The notes under the pieces: model-generated
Database searches by the model: none
What the model was told of the DNA's origin: nothing
Seen by the model: only the letters and a program-made list of their open reading frames with translations
Assembly: GCA_032719365.1 (NCBI GenBank)
Contig: CM064871.1
Location: 64,926,416 to 64,990,415 of the forward strand
Origin: Prinsepia uniflora
Lineage: Eukaryota; Streptophyta; Magnoliopsida; Rosales; Rosaceae
Reading direction: 5' to 3'
DNA: 64,000 nt
Position numbers and translations under genes: made by a program
In this document: positions 32,904 through 43,903 of the stretch, one piece after another
How the letters are laid out: the number at the start of each line of letters is the position of its first letter
How positions within the stretch are numbered: position 1 is the stretch's first letter

Positions 32904-35671
32904 TGACAGGACCCGCCCCGATCCCACAGGGACCACAAGGGGACGTGCCCTGCTCCCGTCTGATACCCAATAATTCATACCAATTTTAACCTCAAACATT
33001 TAAAAGCATAAATAACCAAATTAAAGTCATACATCAAATCCGAATTAAACGAATGTCAGACAAGGGATGAAATCCAAAATTACAAATTTGCGAGCACGAC
33101 TCTAAAGTAAACCTGCGGATACACCGCCTAGCAGGGGTTCAGGTACGCAGAAGTAGATCTATGCCTCAGCCTCTGGTTCCTCCTCTACCTCAGTTTCCCG
33201 ACCTGGAGGGGTTATCAAACATTAAGGGTGAGTGGACCGAAACTCAAGTTTATGAAATCGTTTGATAAGTAAAACATATAATTTACCCCTCCGTTTTCCA
33301 AACATGCGTGCATCATAATTCAAATTCATAAACCATATAATATGAACCATAAGGCATATAATAAAACCATAACCATAATTTTAGCCACTGCACTATACAC
33401 TCCAATCCGACATCCCTGATGTCTGACGTCCCTGACGTCAATAAGGTCACAATCACAAGGCTACGCGTGCCACTCGGGTCTCAATTTCCGAGGTCAATCC
33501 CCGAACCCCGTTCGGGTACAGCATCCCCGATGCTTAGCGTCATAGACGCTGGACGTTCTAGACGTCCGTGACCTCTCCGGGGTACCTCATCCGGAGGAGA
33601 CAATATAATATGGAAGGATCTATACAGTGCAGTACCAAATACATTTTATCGATATCCTAATGCAAACATATATATATATATATACATAGATAGAATCCGA
33701 ACCAATCATTCAGTTTCATCGGACGGGTCTCAAGCCCAAATACCGTGAAACGTGCCATAACCATATTTTCCATATCATCAAACCATTATTGTTTTAGCAT
33801 GTGAATAAGTATAATAAACCAGAAAACATTTATGCACGCAAGGGTTTAAGAAAATGGTCCACTCACAGTACAATCCTGCTAGAAACCGAACGTATACCCT
33901 CATCCTGGTACAAATGTACAATCCCTGTCAAGTCCAAAGTATTCGTAAAGGTCAATACAAACCCCTAACATTCAACCATGAAAGCCTAGGCCGAAACCGG
34001 CCCGGGAAAGCCACCCGAACGCGCTTCCCAAGGCAATAAACCTTAATTTGACCAACTTAATGATCTCCGATCGACCCGAAACCACCGCCGTTGGATCCGG
34101 ATCGTCGAAACCTAAAGAATGGTGGTGGTCCCACCAGAAACACTGTTCACACGCGCCCCCACGCGCCGGTCAACGCGTCGGTCAACGCAGGAACAGTTCC
34201 TGCTGACGTCATCGCTGACGTCACTGCTGACGTCAGCATGACGTCATCTGACAGCTGTCAGGTCTGACGTGTCAGACTCTGACAGGTGCCACGTGTCAAC
34301 ATCCGATTGGTCCACCTCACTGATCTGTCAGACCACGTGTCAGATCTGACATGTGCCACGTGTCAGCACGGCACTGGTCCACGTCACTGACATGTTAGTG
34401 ACACGTGGCAGTCCCTGACTGGTCCACGTCACTGATATGTCAGTGCTGACTGTGCACTGACATGTGACACGTGTCGGATCACGGTTGGTCCACGTCATCT
34501 GATAGACTGACAGGGTGCCACGTCATCACCGCTGTCCTCAGACGGGTTGACCCGAATACCTGCAACTCGGGTCGATCAGACCCGCGATCATGACCCGGTT
34601 GCCATAACTTCATTTCTGGATCATTTTCGTTCCTTTCAATTCCTAACTACTCGTCTGAGTCCCTAGATTGGTTCAGTGTAAATAGAATGGAGAAAAACCG
34701 ATAGGATCGAGGGCCTACCTCGAAGAACAGAACCGGTTTCCGTCGCCGTTTAGTCACCGCCCTGAGCTCCTCCGGTCACGAGTTCAATCGCAGAAGGTTC
34801 CTGGCAGTCCCTAGAGTCGATTAGGATCCATCAAAAACAAAACTAAACGTGGGAAATGGATTTACCAAAATCTGGGTTTGAAAACCGCCACGGGTTCCCT
34901 GATTCCTTCCTCGCCGCCGTCCTCCGCCGTGGTCACTGCCGTCGCTCAGCCTCGCCAGTGAGTCCCCAATACGCAGACACAGAGAGTGGATGATTTGCTG
35001 GGATGTTTGATCGAAATGGGCAGAATGTGCTCTGCGGGTATGAAATATAAAGAAATGGAGGGAAGGAAACGGACGGTCCAGATTTGATCTCCATGATTAG
35101 ATCAATGGCTCAGATTAGATCAGGGGTTTTCAATCCAAGGGCTGGAATTTAAAGCTGATTTAATTGCTATTTTATCCAATAGTGGATCTGATCCAATCTA
35201 GCCAATGGGTGAGGTGTCCTCCAATCAGATTTCCTGAATATAATATTCGACACGAAAACCGAGACACGAACTTCCCGAATTCACGTTTCTGACCATAACT
35301 TCCTCGTACGAAGTCCGATTTCGGCGTGCCGCCTGTCTACGGACTCAGGACGTCGAGGCCTACCCAACGGTCCTTGAGTCAACTGAAAATTAGTTGTCAA
35401 AAGAAAAGTCAACATTTTCCCCCGAGAGTCCAAATTACGGTAATGCCCCTGAACTTCCGATAGTCATAACTTTTACCCTGATCGTCCGAATTGGACGTGC
35501 CACCTGTCTATGAACTCGTGACGTCCCGAAATACGTCACGGTCATAGGTCAAAGTTCATTTAGTTCATCAATCAAAAAGTCATCAATTGACCCTACCATT
35601 CACAAGGGTAAAATCGTCAAATCACACATTAAATTACAATATGGGAATCCTCGAATTTCCGGGGTGTTACA
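32904..35671 (-). repeat. 3' LTR of the Tekay element
   Basis: Plus strand TGACAGGACCC to GGGGTGTTACA. It lacks 20 bp around 35212 that form a hairpin in the 5' LTR (about 42595-42617). TATA-like motif on the minus strand at 35053-35044. Confidence 0.95.
33409..33596 (-). repeat. Array of eight short hairpins in the Tekay LTR
   Basis: Plus-strand reading: GACATC-CCT-GATGTC (33409-33423); TGACGTC-CCT-GACGTCA (33424-33440); CTCGG/CCGAG with 10-nt loop (33473-33492); CCCGAAC-CCC-GTTCGGG (33500-33516); GCATC-CCC-GATGC (33521-33533); AGCGTC-ATA-GACGCT (33536-33550); GGACGT-TCTAG-ACGTCC (33551-33567); CTCCGG/CCGGAG with 10-nt loop (33575-33596). Copies lie at about 40789-40976, 9066-9270 (reverse) and 57958-58145. 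The array is downstream of the predicted start, so it would be in the RNA leader. Confidence 0.9.
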
Positions 35672-35687
35672 ACCTTCCCCCCTTAAG
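35672..35687 (-). other. Polypurine tract of the Tekay element
   Basis: On the minus strand CTTAAGGGGGGAAGGT directly precedes the TGTAACACC start of the 3' LTR. Confidence 0.85.
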
Positions 35688-35705
35688 AAATTTCGTCCCG
35701 AAATT

Positions 35706-38700
35706 TCAAAGAAACAAATGAGGAAATTGTTCTCGCATCTGAGCCTCAGGCTCCCATGTGGCTTCTTCCACATTCTGGTTTCTCCAGAGAATCTTCACGA
35801 GAGGGATCGTCTTTCGTCGTAGTACCTTGTCCTTCTGATCCAAGATCTGTACTGGTTGTTCTTCAAAGCTCAAATCCTCCCGTAGTTCAACAGGTTGTTC
35901 TCCAAGTACATGAGAAGCATCACGTACGTACATCCGCAACATCGATACGTGGAAAACATCGTGAACTCTCGATAGTTCTGGAGGTAGTGCCAATCTGTAT
36001 GCAACTCTGCCAATTCTCTCCACGATTTCATAAGGTCCGATAAAACGCGGACTCAGTTTCCCCCGTCGGCCAAAACGGATAATCCCTTTCCACGGAGACA
36101 ACTTCAGGAAGACAAAATCTCCCACTTCAAACTCCAAGTCTCGAATCCGTCGGTCGGCATAACTCTTCTGGCGATCCTGTGCCACCTTCAATCTCTCCTT
36201 GATCACGCGAACAGTTTCCATGGTTAAGTCCATCATCTCCGGCCCTAAAGCCGCTCGCTCTCCTATCTCCGTCCAGCAGATAGGTGTCCTCCACTGTCGG
36301 CCATACAGTGCCTCATAAGGTGCCATCCCGATGCTTGCCTGATAGCTGTTGTTGTAAGCGAATTCCATCAATGACAAATGAGTATCCCAAGAGTCTTGAA
36401 ACTGCAGTACACATGACCTCATCATGTCCTCCAGGGTTTGAATGGTTCTTTCAGACTGTCCATCGGTCTGTGGATGGAAAGCAGTACTGAAACGTAAGGT
36501 TGTTCCCAAGGTAACTTGCAAACTCCGCCAGAACCTGGAAGTGAAACGCGGATCACGATCGGACACGATCGATTCCGGCGTACCATGAAGTCGTATGATT
36601 TCCTTCACAAACAACTGAGCCAATCGGTTAGGTTTATAGGTTTCCTGAACTGGCAGAAAATGGGCTGATTTGGTTAACCGATCCACGATCACCCATACTC
36701 CGTCCACTCCACTATGAGTCCTCGGTAATTTAAAGACGAAGTCCATGGTGATGTGATCCCACTTCCACTCAGGAATCGGAAGTGGCTGCATAGCCCCATA
36801 CGGTCTCTGCCGTTCCGCCTTAACCTGCTGACAGGTTAAGCATTTGCTCACGAACTCAGCAATATCCTTCTTCATTCCTGGCCACCAATAATGGTTCCGG
36901 AGGGTACGGTACATCTTTGTACCTCCCGGATGCATGGCATAGGCCGAACTATGGGCCTCCTCAAGAATCTCGGCTCGTAACTCTGCCACTGCAGGTACAC
37001 ACAAACGGCCCAATTTCACAAGTGCTCCATCATCCCGGATGGTAAAATCCTGTCTCCCATCCGCATCGACCTCAATTCTGTAAATACAGAGTATCGGATC
37101 CTGAAGTTGTGCCTCGATGATTCGATCAATCAGTACTGGTCGTACATGGAAGCTGGCCAACAAAGCTCCATGCGCATCCGTACCCAAAATAACTCCCGCC
37201 TTCCGGAGTTCCACTAGTAAGGGAAGATACACCATCCCTAGGTGTGCAACGGATCCTGCTAACTTCCTGCTGAGTGCATCCGCCACCACATTGGCCTTAC
37301 CCGGATGGTACTCGATCGTACAGTCATAGTCCTTCAGCAGCTCCAACCATCTCCGTTGTCTCATGTTAAGCTCCTTCTGAGTGAATAAGTATTTAAGACT
37401 CTGGTGGTCGGTGTATATCCGACACGTTGCGCCGAATAGATAATGTCTCCAGATTTTGAGAGCATGAACCACCGCCGCCAACTCCAAATCATGGGTTGGA
37501 TAGTTCAACTCATAGGTCTTCAGCTGCCGGGATGCATAGGCGATAACCTTGCCAGTTTGCATCAACACGCAACCCAGACCTTGCAGTGATGCATCACTGA
37601 AAACCACAAACTCCCCACTGTCATCCGGCAATGCAAGGACAGGTGCAGTGGTCAATCGATCCTTCAACTCTTGAAAGCTCCGATCGCACTGCTCGTCCCA
37701 GATAAACTTTACTCCCTTCCGAGTCAAACGAGTCAATGGTGCAACAATTTTGGAGAAACCCTCCACGAATCTCCGGTAGTAACCCGCTAATCCGACGAAA
37801 CTCCGCACCTCGGTCACCGTTGTCGGTCTAGCCCAGTTGGTCACCGCTTCTGTTTTCTGGGGATCCACGCAAATCCCATCCGTCGATATCACGTGTCCCA
37901 GAAAACCAATACTGCTCAGCCAAAACTGACACTTGCTCAGCTTGGCGTACAATTGTTCTTGTCTCAGTCTCTCCAAGGCCAACCGTAGATGTTCTTCATG
38001 TGCACGGGCACTCCTCGAGTATACCAAAATATCATCGATGAACACAATCACGAACTTATCCAGGTAGGGTCGGAAGACCCGGTTCATCAGATCCATGAAT
38101 GCTGCTGGAGCATTCGTCAAACCAAATGGCATAACAAGGAACTCGTAGTGCCCGTAACGGGTTCGAAAAGCAGTTTTCGGAATATCCTCCTCCGAAATCC
38201 TCAGTTGGTGATACCCAGATCGCAAATCAATTTTCGAGAAGCACTGAGCTCCCCGCAACTGGTCGAAAAGGTCATCGATCCTGGGTAGAGGATACTGATT
38301 CCTCAGCGTCACCCTGTTGAGTTGTCGATAATCAATACATAAACGGAGACTTCCTTCCTTCTTCTTTACGAACAACACCGGTGCTCCCCACGGTGAAGTA
38401 CTCGGTCGGACATATCCCAAATCTACCAACTCCTGCAATTGAGTCTTGAGTTCTCGTAACTCGGCCGGTGCCATCCGGTATGGTGCCTGGGATATGGGTC
38501 GGGTACCCGGGAGTAGTTCAATAGTAAACTCAATCTCCCGCGATGGTGGCAATCCAGGTAAGTCTTCCGGGAATACATCCGGAAACTCACAGACCACCGG
38601 TATTTCGTCGATAACCGGAGTATCGACCCGTTCCGACACGACATGCGCCAGATAACCCTGGCATCCCTTCCGTAGAAGTTTGGTAGCAGTAAGTGACGAA

Positions 38701-40157
38701 ATCACTTCAGGAGGCGAACCATCACGTTCTCCCTGAAAGATAACTTCCGGCAAACCCGGGCTCCGCAAAATCACTTGCTTGCTACAGCAGTCGATGAGCG
38801 ATCCGTGCTCCGACAGCCAATCCATCCCTAGGATTATATCGAAGTCGTGGATATCCAGAATAATTAAGTCTGCTGGTAAAACCACATCCTCAATTCTTAC
38901 CGGGCACCTCCGAATCACTTGATTCACAAGGTACACGATACCCATCGGGGTGCCAACACCCATTTCGCAATCTAAAGCTGATACCACACAATCAAGCATA
39001 CCAGCACAACTTTTCGAAATAAAAGAATGTGTAGCCCCCGCATCCATTAATACACGTACAAGAAGGTTAAAGATATGTAGTGTACCTGTGACCACGCCTG
39101 GAGCAGTCCTCGCCTGCTGCTGGGTCATTGCAATCACTTGGGCCCTCGGCCCTCCGTTCCGTCCGCGCCCGCGCGCGCCACGTCCAGCACCACGGTCACC
39201 TCCCTGACCGCGACCTCCATTAGTGTGGGAAGCCGTGCTCTGCACCACACTCGAGCCCCCAGCGTCGTTGTTCTTGGACAACTGCGGACAATCACAGGCA
39301 TAGTGGCCCTCCTCTCCGCAAGCAAAACAAGTTACTGGCCTTGGCCTGTCCGAATGCCCACCAGATGCACCGCTCCAAGATGAGCGCTGCCCAGAGTTGT
39401 GTCCAGATCCTCTGCCCTGAGAGCCTCCACGTCGACCCGACCAGCCACGACCCTTGAAGGATGAGGGTGCTCCCCTGTAGCTCCCTCCCCTGTTGTTCTT
39501 ACGGCCCGATGGCCCATGATGTGGGCGATCCTGACGTCGCCCCTCCCCCGAAGGTTGTCGTGATTGGTGTGCCGCCAGACTAGCCTCGACACGCACCGCT
39601 GCGTCGACCATATCTCTCAGAGAAGCATGAGTGGTAGCAGTCACACTGGCCCGGATCTCCCCTCGGAGTCCAAGCTCAAACCGCTGGCATTTGTCCTCCT
39701 CCGTGCTTACGAATGAAGCAGCGAACCGGGAAAGTTTCCCGAAAGTTTGCTCATAGTCTGCAACAGACATGTCACCCTGCTCCAGCCGCAGGAATTCCGC
39801 CTCCCGCGCCACGTGAAAGGATCGCGGGTAGTACTGGTCCAGAAATATGGAACGGAAAGCTTCCCAGGTAGTGGTATGGACAGACCACCCAGACATTTCG
39901 AGTCCGTGCCACCACTGGTAGGCTCCTCCTTCCAGCAAGAAGGCCGCCAGAGTCACTCGTTCGCCCGGAGGGCAGTGCATCACCGAGAAGATCCTCTCCC
40001 ACTTGGTGATCCAGTCGTGAGCATCCTCGGGGTTTGATCCCCCGCAGAAAGGAGTGGCTCCCAACCGTTGAGCCCTTTCGATGCTCGCGCATTCCATCTC
40101 TCTTTCTAGATCCTCGTCCGTTCGAGTATGAGGAATTCTCCTAGGAGGCATAACCAA
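35706..40157 (-). CDS. Intact Tekay gag-pol polyprotein with chromodomain
   Basis: 1483 codons without a break. Order: gag core (residues about 35-200), Arg/Gly-rich stretch and CCHC knuckle (C277, C280, H285, C290), aspartic protease (DAG at 372-374, where DSG/DTG is usual), reverse transcriptase (about 560-760; FIDD 706-709), RNase H (about 845-965; first Asp D854), integrase zinc finger (H1069, H1076, C1106, C1109) and core (D1139, D1200, E1236), GPY/F module (about 1360-1400), and a C-terminal chromodomain-like module (about 1440-1480, ending EEATWEPE and FPHLF). The chromodomain of this group directs insertion to marked heterochromatin. ATG at 40157 lies about 110 nt after the primer site; a second Met is at codon 3. 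The polyprotein length is normal for Tekay. A C-terminal DAG protease may be weak or inactive; everything else looks functional. Confidence 0.95.
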   Translation of the reverse strand: MVMPPRRIPHTRTDEDLEREMECASIERAQRLGATPFCGGSNPEDAHDWITKWERIFSVMHCPPGERVTLAAFLLEGGAYQWWHGLEMSGWSVHTTTWEAFRSIFLDQYYPRSFHVAREAEFLRLEQGDMSVADYEQTFGKLSRFAASFVSTEEDKCQRFELGLRGEIRASVTATTHASLRDMVDAAVRVEASLAAHQSRQPSGEGRRQDRPHHGPSGRKNNRGGSYRGAPSSFKGRGWSGRRGGSQGRGSGHNSGQRSSWSGASGGHSDRPRPVTCFACGEEGHYACDCPQLSKNNDAGGSSVVQSTASHTNGGRGQGGDRGAGRGARGRGRNGGPRAQVIAMTQQQARTAPGVVTGTLHIFNLLVRVLMDAGATHSFISKSCAGMLDCVVSALDCEMGVGTPMGIVYLVNQVIRRCPVRIEDVVLPADLIILDIHDFDIILGMDWLSEHGSLIDCCSKQVILRSPGLPEVIFQGERDGSPPEVISSLTATKLLRKGCQGYLAHVVSERVDTPVIDEIPVVCEFPDVFPEDLPGLPPSREIEFTIELLPGTRPISQAPYRMAPAELRELKTQLQELVDLGYVRPSTSPWGAPVLFVKKKEGSLRLCIDYRQLNRVTLRNQYPLPRIDDLFDQLRGAQCFSKIDLRSGYHQLRISEEDIPKTAFRTRYGHYEFLVMPFGLTNAPAAFMDLMNRVFRPYLDKFVIVFIDDILVYSRSARAHEEHLRLALERLRQEQLYAKLSKCQFWLSSIGFLGHVISTDGICVDPQKTEAVTNWARPTTVTEVRSFVGLAGYYRRFVEGFSKIVAPLTRLTRKGVKFIWDEQCDRSFQELKDRLTTAPVLALPDDSGEFVVFSDASLQGLGCVLMQTGKVIAYASRQLKTYELNYPTHDLELAAVVHALKIWRHYLFGATCRIYTDHQSLKYLFTQKELNMRQRRWLELLKDYDCTIEYHPGKANVVADALSRKLAGSVAHLGMVYLPLLVELRKAGVILGTDAHGALLASFHVRPVLIDRIIEAQLQDPILCIYRIEVDADGRQDFTIRDDGALVKLGRLCVPAVAELRAEILEEAHSSAYAMHPGGTKMYRTLRNHYWWPGMKKDIAEFVSKCLTCQQVKAERQRPYGAMQPLPIPEWKWDHITMDFVFKLPRTHSGVDGVWVIVDRLTKSAHFLPVQETYKPNRLAQLFVKEIIRLHGTPESIVSDRDPRFTSRFWRSLQVTLGTTLRFSTAFHPQTDGQSERTIQTLEDMMRSCVLQFQDSWDTHLSLMEFAYNNSYQASIGMAPYEALYGRQWRTPICWTEIGERAALGPEMMDLTMETVRVIKERLKVAQDRQKSYADRRIRDLEFEVGDFVFLKLSPWKGIIRFGRRGKLSPRFIGPYEIVERIGRVAYRLALPPELSRVHDVFHVSMLRMYVRDASHVLGEQPVELREDLSFEEQPVQILDQKDKVLRRKTIPLVKILWRNQNVEEATWEPEAQMREQFPHLFL

Positions 40158-40268
40158 CTGTTAAGAGGCATAGATCAGAAAACAATATTCTTAAAAGTCG
40201 AAAAGTAACTAGTACTAATCGCTAGTCTAGCATGCTGACCAATACCCTAGTACTGACCACAACCTAGT

Positions 40269-40280
40269 GCTCTGATACCA
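40269..40280 (-). other. Primer binding site of the Tekay element (initiator tRNA-Met)
   Basis: TGGTATCAGAGC on the minus strand, 3 nt inside the 5' LTR end at 40284. It complements the 3' end of plant initiator tRNA-Met. Confidence 0.92.
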
Positions 40281-40283
40281 AGC

Positions 40284-43076
40284 TGACAGGACCCGCCCCG
40301 ATCCCACAGGGACCACAAGGGGACGTGCCCTGCTCCCGTCTGACACCCAATAATTCATACCAATTTTAACCACAAACATTTAAAAGCATAAATAACCAAA
40401 TTAAAGTCATACATCAAATCCGAATTAAACGAATGTCAGACAAGGGATGAAATCCAAAATTACAAATTTGCGAGCACGACTCTAAAGTAAACCTGCGGGT
40501 ACACCGCCCAGCAGGGGTTCAGGTACGCAGAAGTAGATCTATGCCTCAGCCTCTGGTTCCTCCTCTACCTCAGTTTCCCGACCTGGAGGGGTTATCAAAC
40601 ATTAAGGGTGAGTGGACCGAAACTCAAGTTTATGAAATCGTTTGATAAGTAAAACATATAATTTACCCCTCCGTTTTCCAAACATGCGTGCATCATAATT
40701 CAAATTCATAAACCATATAATATGAACCATAAGGCATATAATAAAACCATAACCATAATTTTAGCCACTGCACTATACACTCCAATCCGACATCCCTGAT
40801 GTCTGACGTCCCTGACGTCAATAAGGTCACAATCACAAGGCTACGCGTGCCACTCGGGTCTCAATTTCCGAGTTTAATCCCCGAACCCCATTTGGGTACA
40901 GCATCCCCGATGCTTAGCGTCATAGACGCTGGACGTTCTAGACGTCCGTGACCTCTCCGGGGTACCTCATCCGGAGGAGACAATATAATATGGAAGGATC
41001 TATACAGTGCAGTACCAAATACATTTTATCGATATCCTCATGCAAACATATATATATACATAGATAGAATCCGAACCAATCATTCAGTTTCATCGGACGG
41101 GTCTCAAGCCCAAATACCGTGAAACGTGCCATAACCATATTTTCCATATCATCAAACCATTATTGTTTTAGCATGTGAATAAGTATAATAAACCAGAAAA
41201 CATTTATGCACGCAAGGGTTTAAGAAAATGGTCCACTCACAGTACAATCCTGCTAGAAACCAAACGTATACCCTCGTCCTGGTACAAATGTACAATCCCT
41301 GTCAAGTCCAAAGTATTCGTAAAGGTCAATACAAACCCCTAACATTCAACCATGAAAGCCTAGGCCGAAACCGGCCCGGGAAAGCCGCCCGAACGCACTT
41401 CCCAAGGCAATAAACCTTAATTTGACCAACTTAATGATCTCCGATCGACCCGAAACCACCGCCGTTGGATCCGGATCGTCGAAACCTAAAGAATGGTGGT
41501 GGTCCCACCAGAAACACTGTTCACACGCGCCCCCACACGCAGGTCAACGCGTCGGTCAACGCAGGAACAGTTCTTGCTGACGTCATCGCTGACGTCACTG
41601 CTGACGTCAGCATGACGTCATGCTGACGTCATCTGACAGCTGTCAGGTCTGACGTGTCAGACTCTGACAGGTGCCACGTGTCAACATCCGATTGGTCCAC
41701 CTCACTGATCTGTCAGACCACGTGTCAGATCTGACATGTGCCACGTGTCAGCACGGCACTGGTCCACGTCACTGACATGTTAGTGACACGTGGCAGTCCC
41801 TGACTGGTCCACGTCACTGACATATCAGTGCTGACTGTGCACTGACATGTGACACGTGTCGGCTCACGGTTGGTCCACGTCATCTGATAGACTGACAGGG
41901 TGCCACGTCATCACCGCTGTCCTCAGACGGGTTGACCCGAATACCTGCAACTCGGGTCGATCAGACCCGCGATCATGACCCGGTTGCCATAACTTCATTT
42001 CTGGATCATTTTCGTTCCTTTCAATTCCTAACTACTCGTCTGAGTCCCTAGATTGGTTCAGTGTAAATAGAATGGAGAAAAACCGATAGGATCGAGGGCC
42101 TACCTCGAAGAACAGAACCGGTTTCCGTCGCCGTTTAGTCACCGCCCTGAGCTCCTCCGGTCACGAGTTCAATCGCAGAAGGTTCCTGGCAGTCCCTAGA
42201 GTCGATTAGGATCCATCAAAAACAAAACTAAACGTGGGAAATGGATTTACCAAAATCTGGGTTTGAAAACCGCCACGGGTTCCCTGATTCCTTCCTCGCC
42301 GCCGTCCTCCGCCGTGGTCACTGCCGTCGCTCAGCCTCGCCAGTGAGTCCCCAATACGCAGACACAGAGAGTGGATGATTTGCTGGGATGTTTGATCGAA
42401 ATGGGCAGAATGTGCTCTGCGGGTATGAAATATAAAGAAATGGAGGGAAGGAAACGGACGGTCCAGATTTGATCTCCATGATTAGATCAATGGCTCAGAT
42501 TAGATCAGGGGTTTTCAATCCAAGGGCTGGAATTTAAAGCTGATTTAATTGCTATTTTATCCAATAGTGGATCTGATCCAATCTAGCCAATGGGTGAGTG
42601 ACACTTGTCACTCACCAGGTGTCCTCCAATCAGATTTCCTGAATATAATATTCGACACGAAAACCGAGACACGAACTTCCCGAATTCACGTTTCTGACCA
42701 TAACTTCCTCATACGAAGTCCGATTTCGGCGTGCCGCCTGTCTACGGACTCAGGACGTCGAGGCCTACCCAACGGTCCTTGAGTCAACTGAAAATTAGTT
42801 GTCAAAAGAAAAGTCAACATTTTCCCCCGAGAGTCCCAATTACGGTAATGCCCCTGAACTTCCGATAGTCATAACTTTTACCCTGATCGTCCGAATTGGA
42901 CGTGCCACCTATCTATGAACTCGTGACGTCCCGAACTACGTCACGGTCATAGGTCAAAGTTCATTTAGTTCATCAATCAAAAAGTCATCAATTGACCATA
43001 CCATTCACAAGGGTAAAATCGTCAAATCACACATTAAATTACAATATGGGAATCCTCGAATTTCCGGGGTGTTACA
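40284..43076 (-). repeat. 5' LTR of the Tekay element
   Basis: 2793 bp. TATA-like motif (minus CTTTATATTTC) at 42437-42427, predicted start near 42400, leader of about 2.2 kb to the gag ATG. It contains the ACGT/TGTCAG block (about 41577-41912), the hairpin array (about 40789-40976; the CCCGAAC member is degraded here) and the hairpin at about 42594-42617. Confidence 0.95.
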
Positions 43077-43299
43077 GTTGAAATTAGTGGGTCGCACCGA
43101 TGGGGGAAGGTGGGTCGCGTCTTTCGTTGAAGCCTGGGTTCGTCGAGTAGATGCGGTTTCCGTCGTACCCTGGGTTCGTCGAAGGCTAGGCTTCCGTCAA
43201 AGGCGTCGATGCTTGGTGAAGCTCCACAAACAAACCTATGTTCGCAATTTGGGGTTAATCGTGATTTAGGGTTTCTCAATTTGGGATTCGAATTGAGAA

Positions 43300-43521
43300 A
43301 TGGCCAATTGTGAAGTTCCTCAAATGCCTTTTTCCAATTTAATATACTTTTGTCCACTTAGGTGCCACATTGGCTTTTCACGGCAAACATAACAGTTTGG
43401 ATGGAAAAGGAGCTGAGTGGCCCTACTCGGCCATTTCACACTGTTAAGTGAACGAATAACGAGTTCAAGAGCCAAAGTGTCACAAATATGCGAATTCAGT
43501 GTGTATTTAAGCCAATAAGCC
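43300..43521 (-). repeat. Right terminal inverted repeat region of the MULE
   Basis: Ends AATAAGCC followed by TAAATTAAA (43522-43530). Inverted copy of 28970-29200. The DNA from 43082 to 43300 is MULE interior next to the Tekay insertion. Confidence 0.85.
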
Positions 43522-43530
43522 TAAATTAAA

Positions 43531-43811
43531 AATTGAATTCACTTTGCAACCTTCCAAATTGAAATCACTTAAGTAAATTCACTGGGTTGGCCCAAATCAA
43601 ATAGAAATGGACTAAAAATGTATACGTTTAACAAGAAAAAAAAAACGACATGAATGGGCTGCTCTAAGCCAAGGCCCAAATTGAAAAGCCCAATTTAGCG
43701 TTTCCGCCTTGTTGAACATAAAAATCAAAAGCAGCTATGAAATCATCAACAAACAAGTAACAACTGGTGCCTAACTGCCTATAAATTTAGCAGTAAATTT
43801 TGGAACGTGCG

Positions 43812-43903
<92 letters not shown>

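Larger units (their letters stand above)
32904..43076 (-). mobile_element. Complete Tekay-type (chromovirus) Ty3/gypsy retrotransposon
   Basis: 10,173 bp, minus strand, flanked by perfect GTTGA duplications (32899-32903 and 43077-43081). The LTRs are 2768 bp (left, 3') and 2793 bp (right, 5'). The primer site lies next to the 5' LTR and the polypurine tract next to the 3' LTR. One uninterrupted gag-pol frame ends in a chromodomain. By hand the LTRs differ by roughly two dozen substitutions and three indels (8 bp in an AT run; 11 bp and 20 bp at palindromes), i.e. just under 1%. It is inserted in the MULE. It could be autonomous if its protease tolerates the DAG motif. Confidence 0.95.
28970..43521 (+). 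mobile_element. MULE (Mutator-like) transposon filled with nested retrotransposons
   Basis: The ends are inverted copies starting GGCTTATT and finishing AATAAGCC. They are similar over at least 110 bp and flanked by perfect 9-bp duplications TAAATTAAA (28961-28969 and 43522-43530), the length expected for MULEs. The interior keeps a 5' gene fragment (29355-30589), two LTR fragments, a GRF-finger fragment (about 32740-32900) and a complete Tekay element (32904-43076). No DDE transposase core remains, so the copy is non-autonomous. Confidence 0.9.

Noticed and set aside
43034..43357. 107-codon minus-strand gene
   Set aside because: It crosses the boundary between the Tekay LTR and the MULE end and has no domain.
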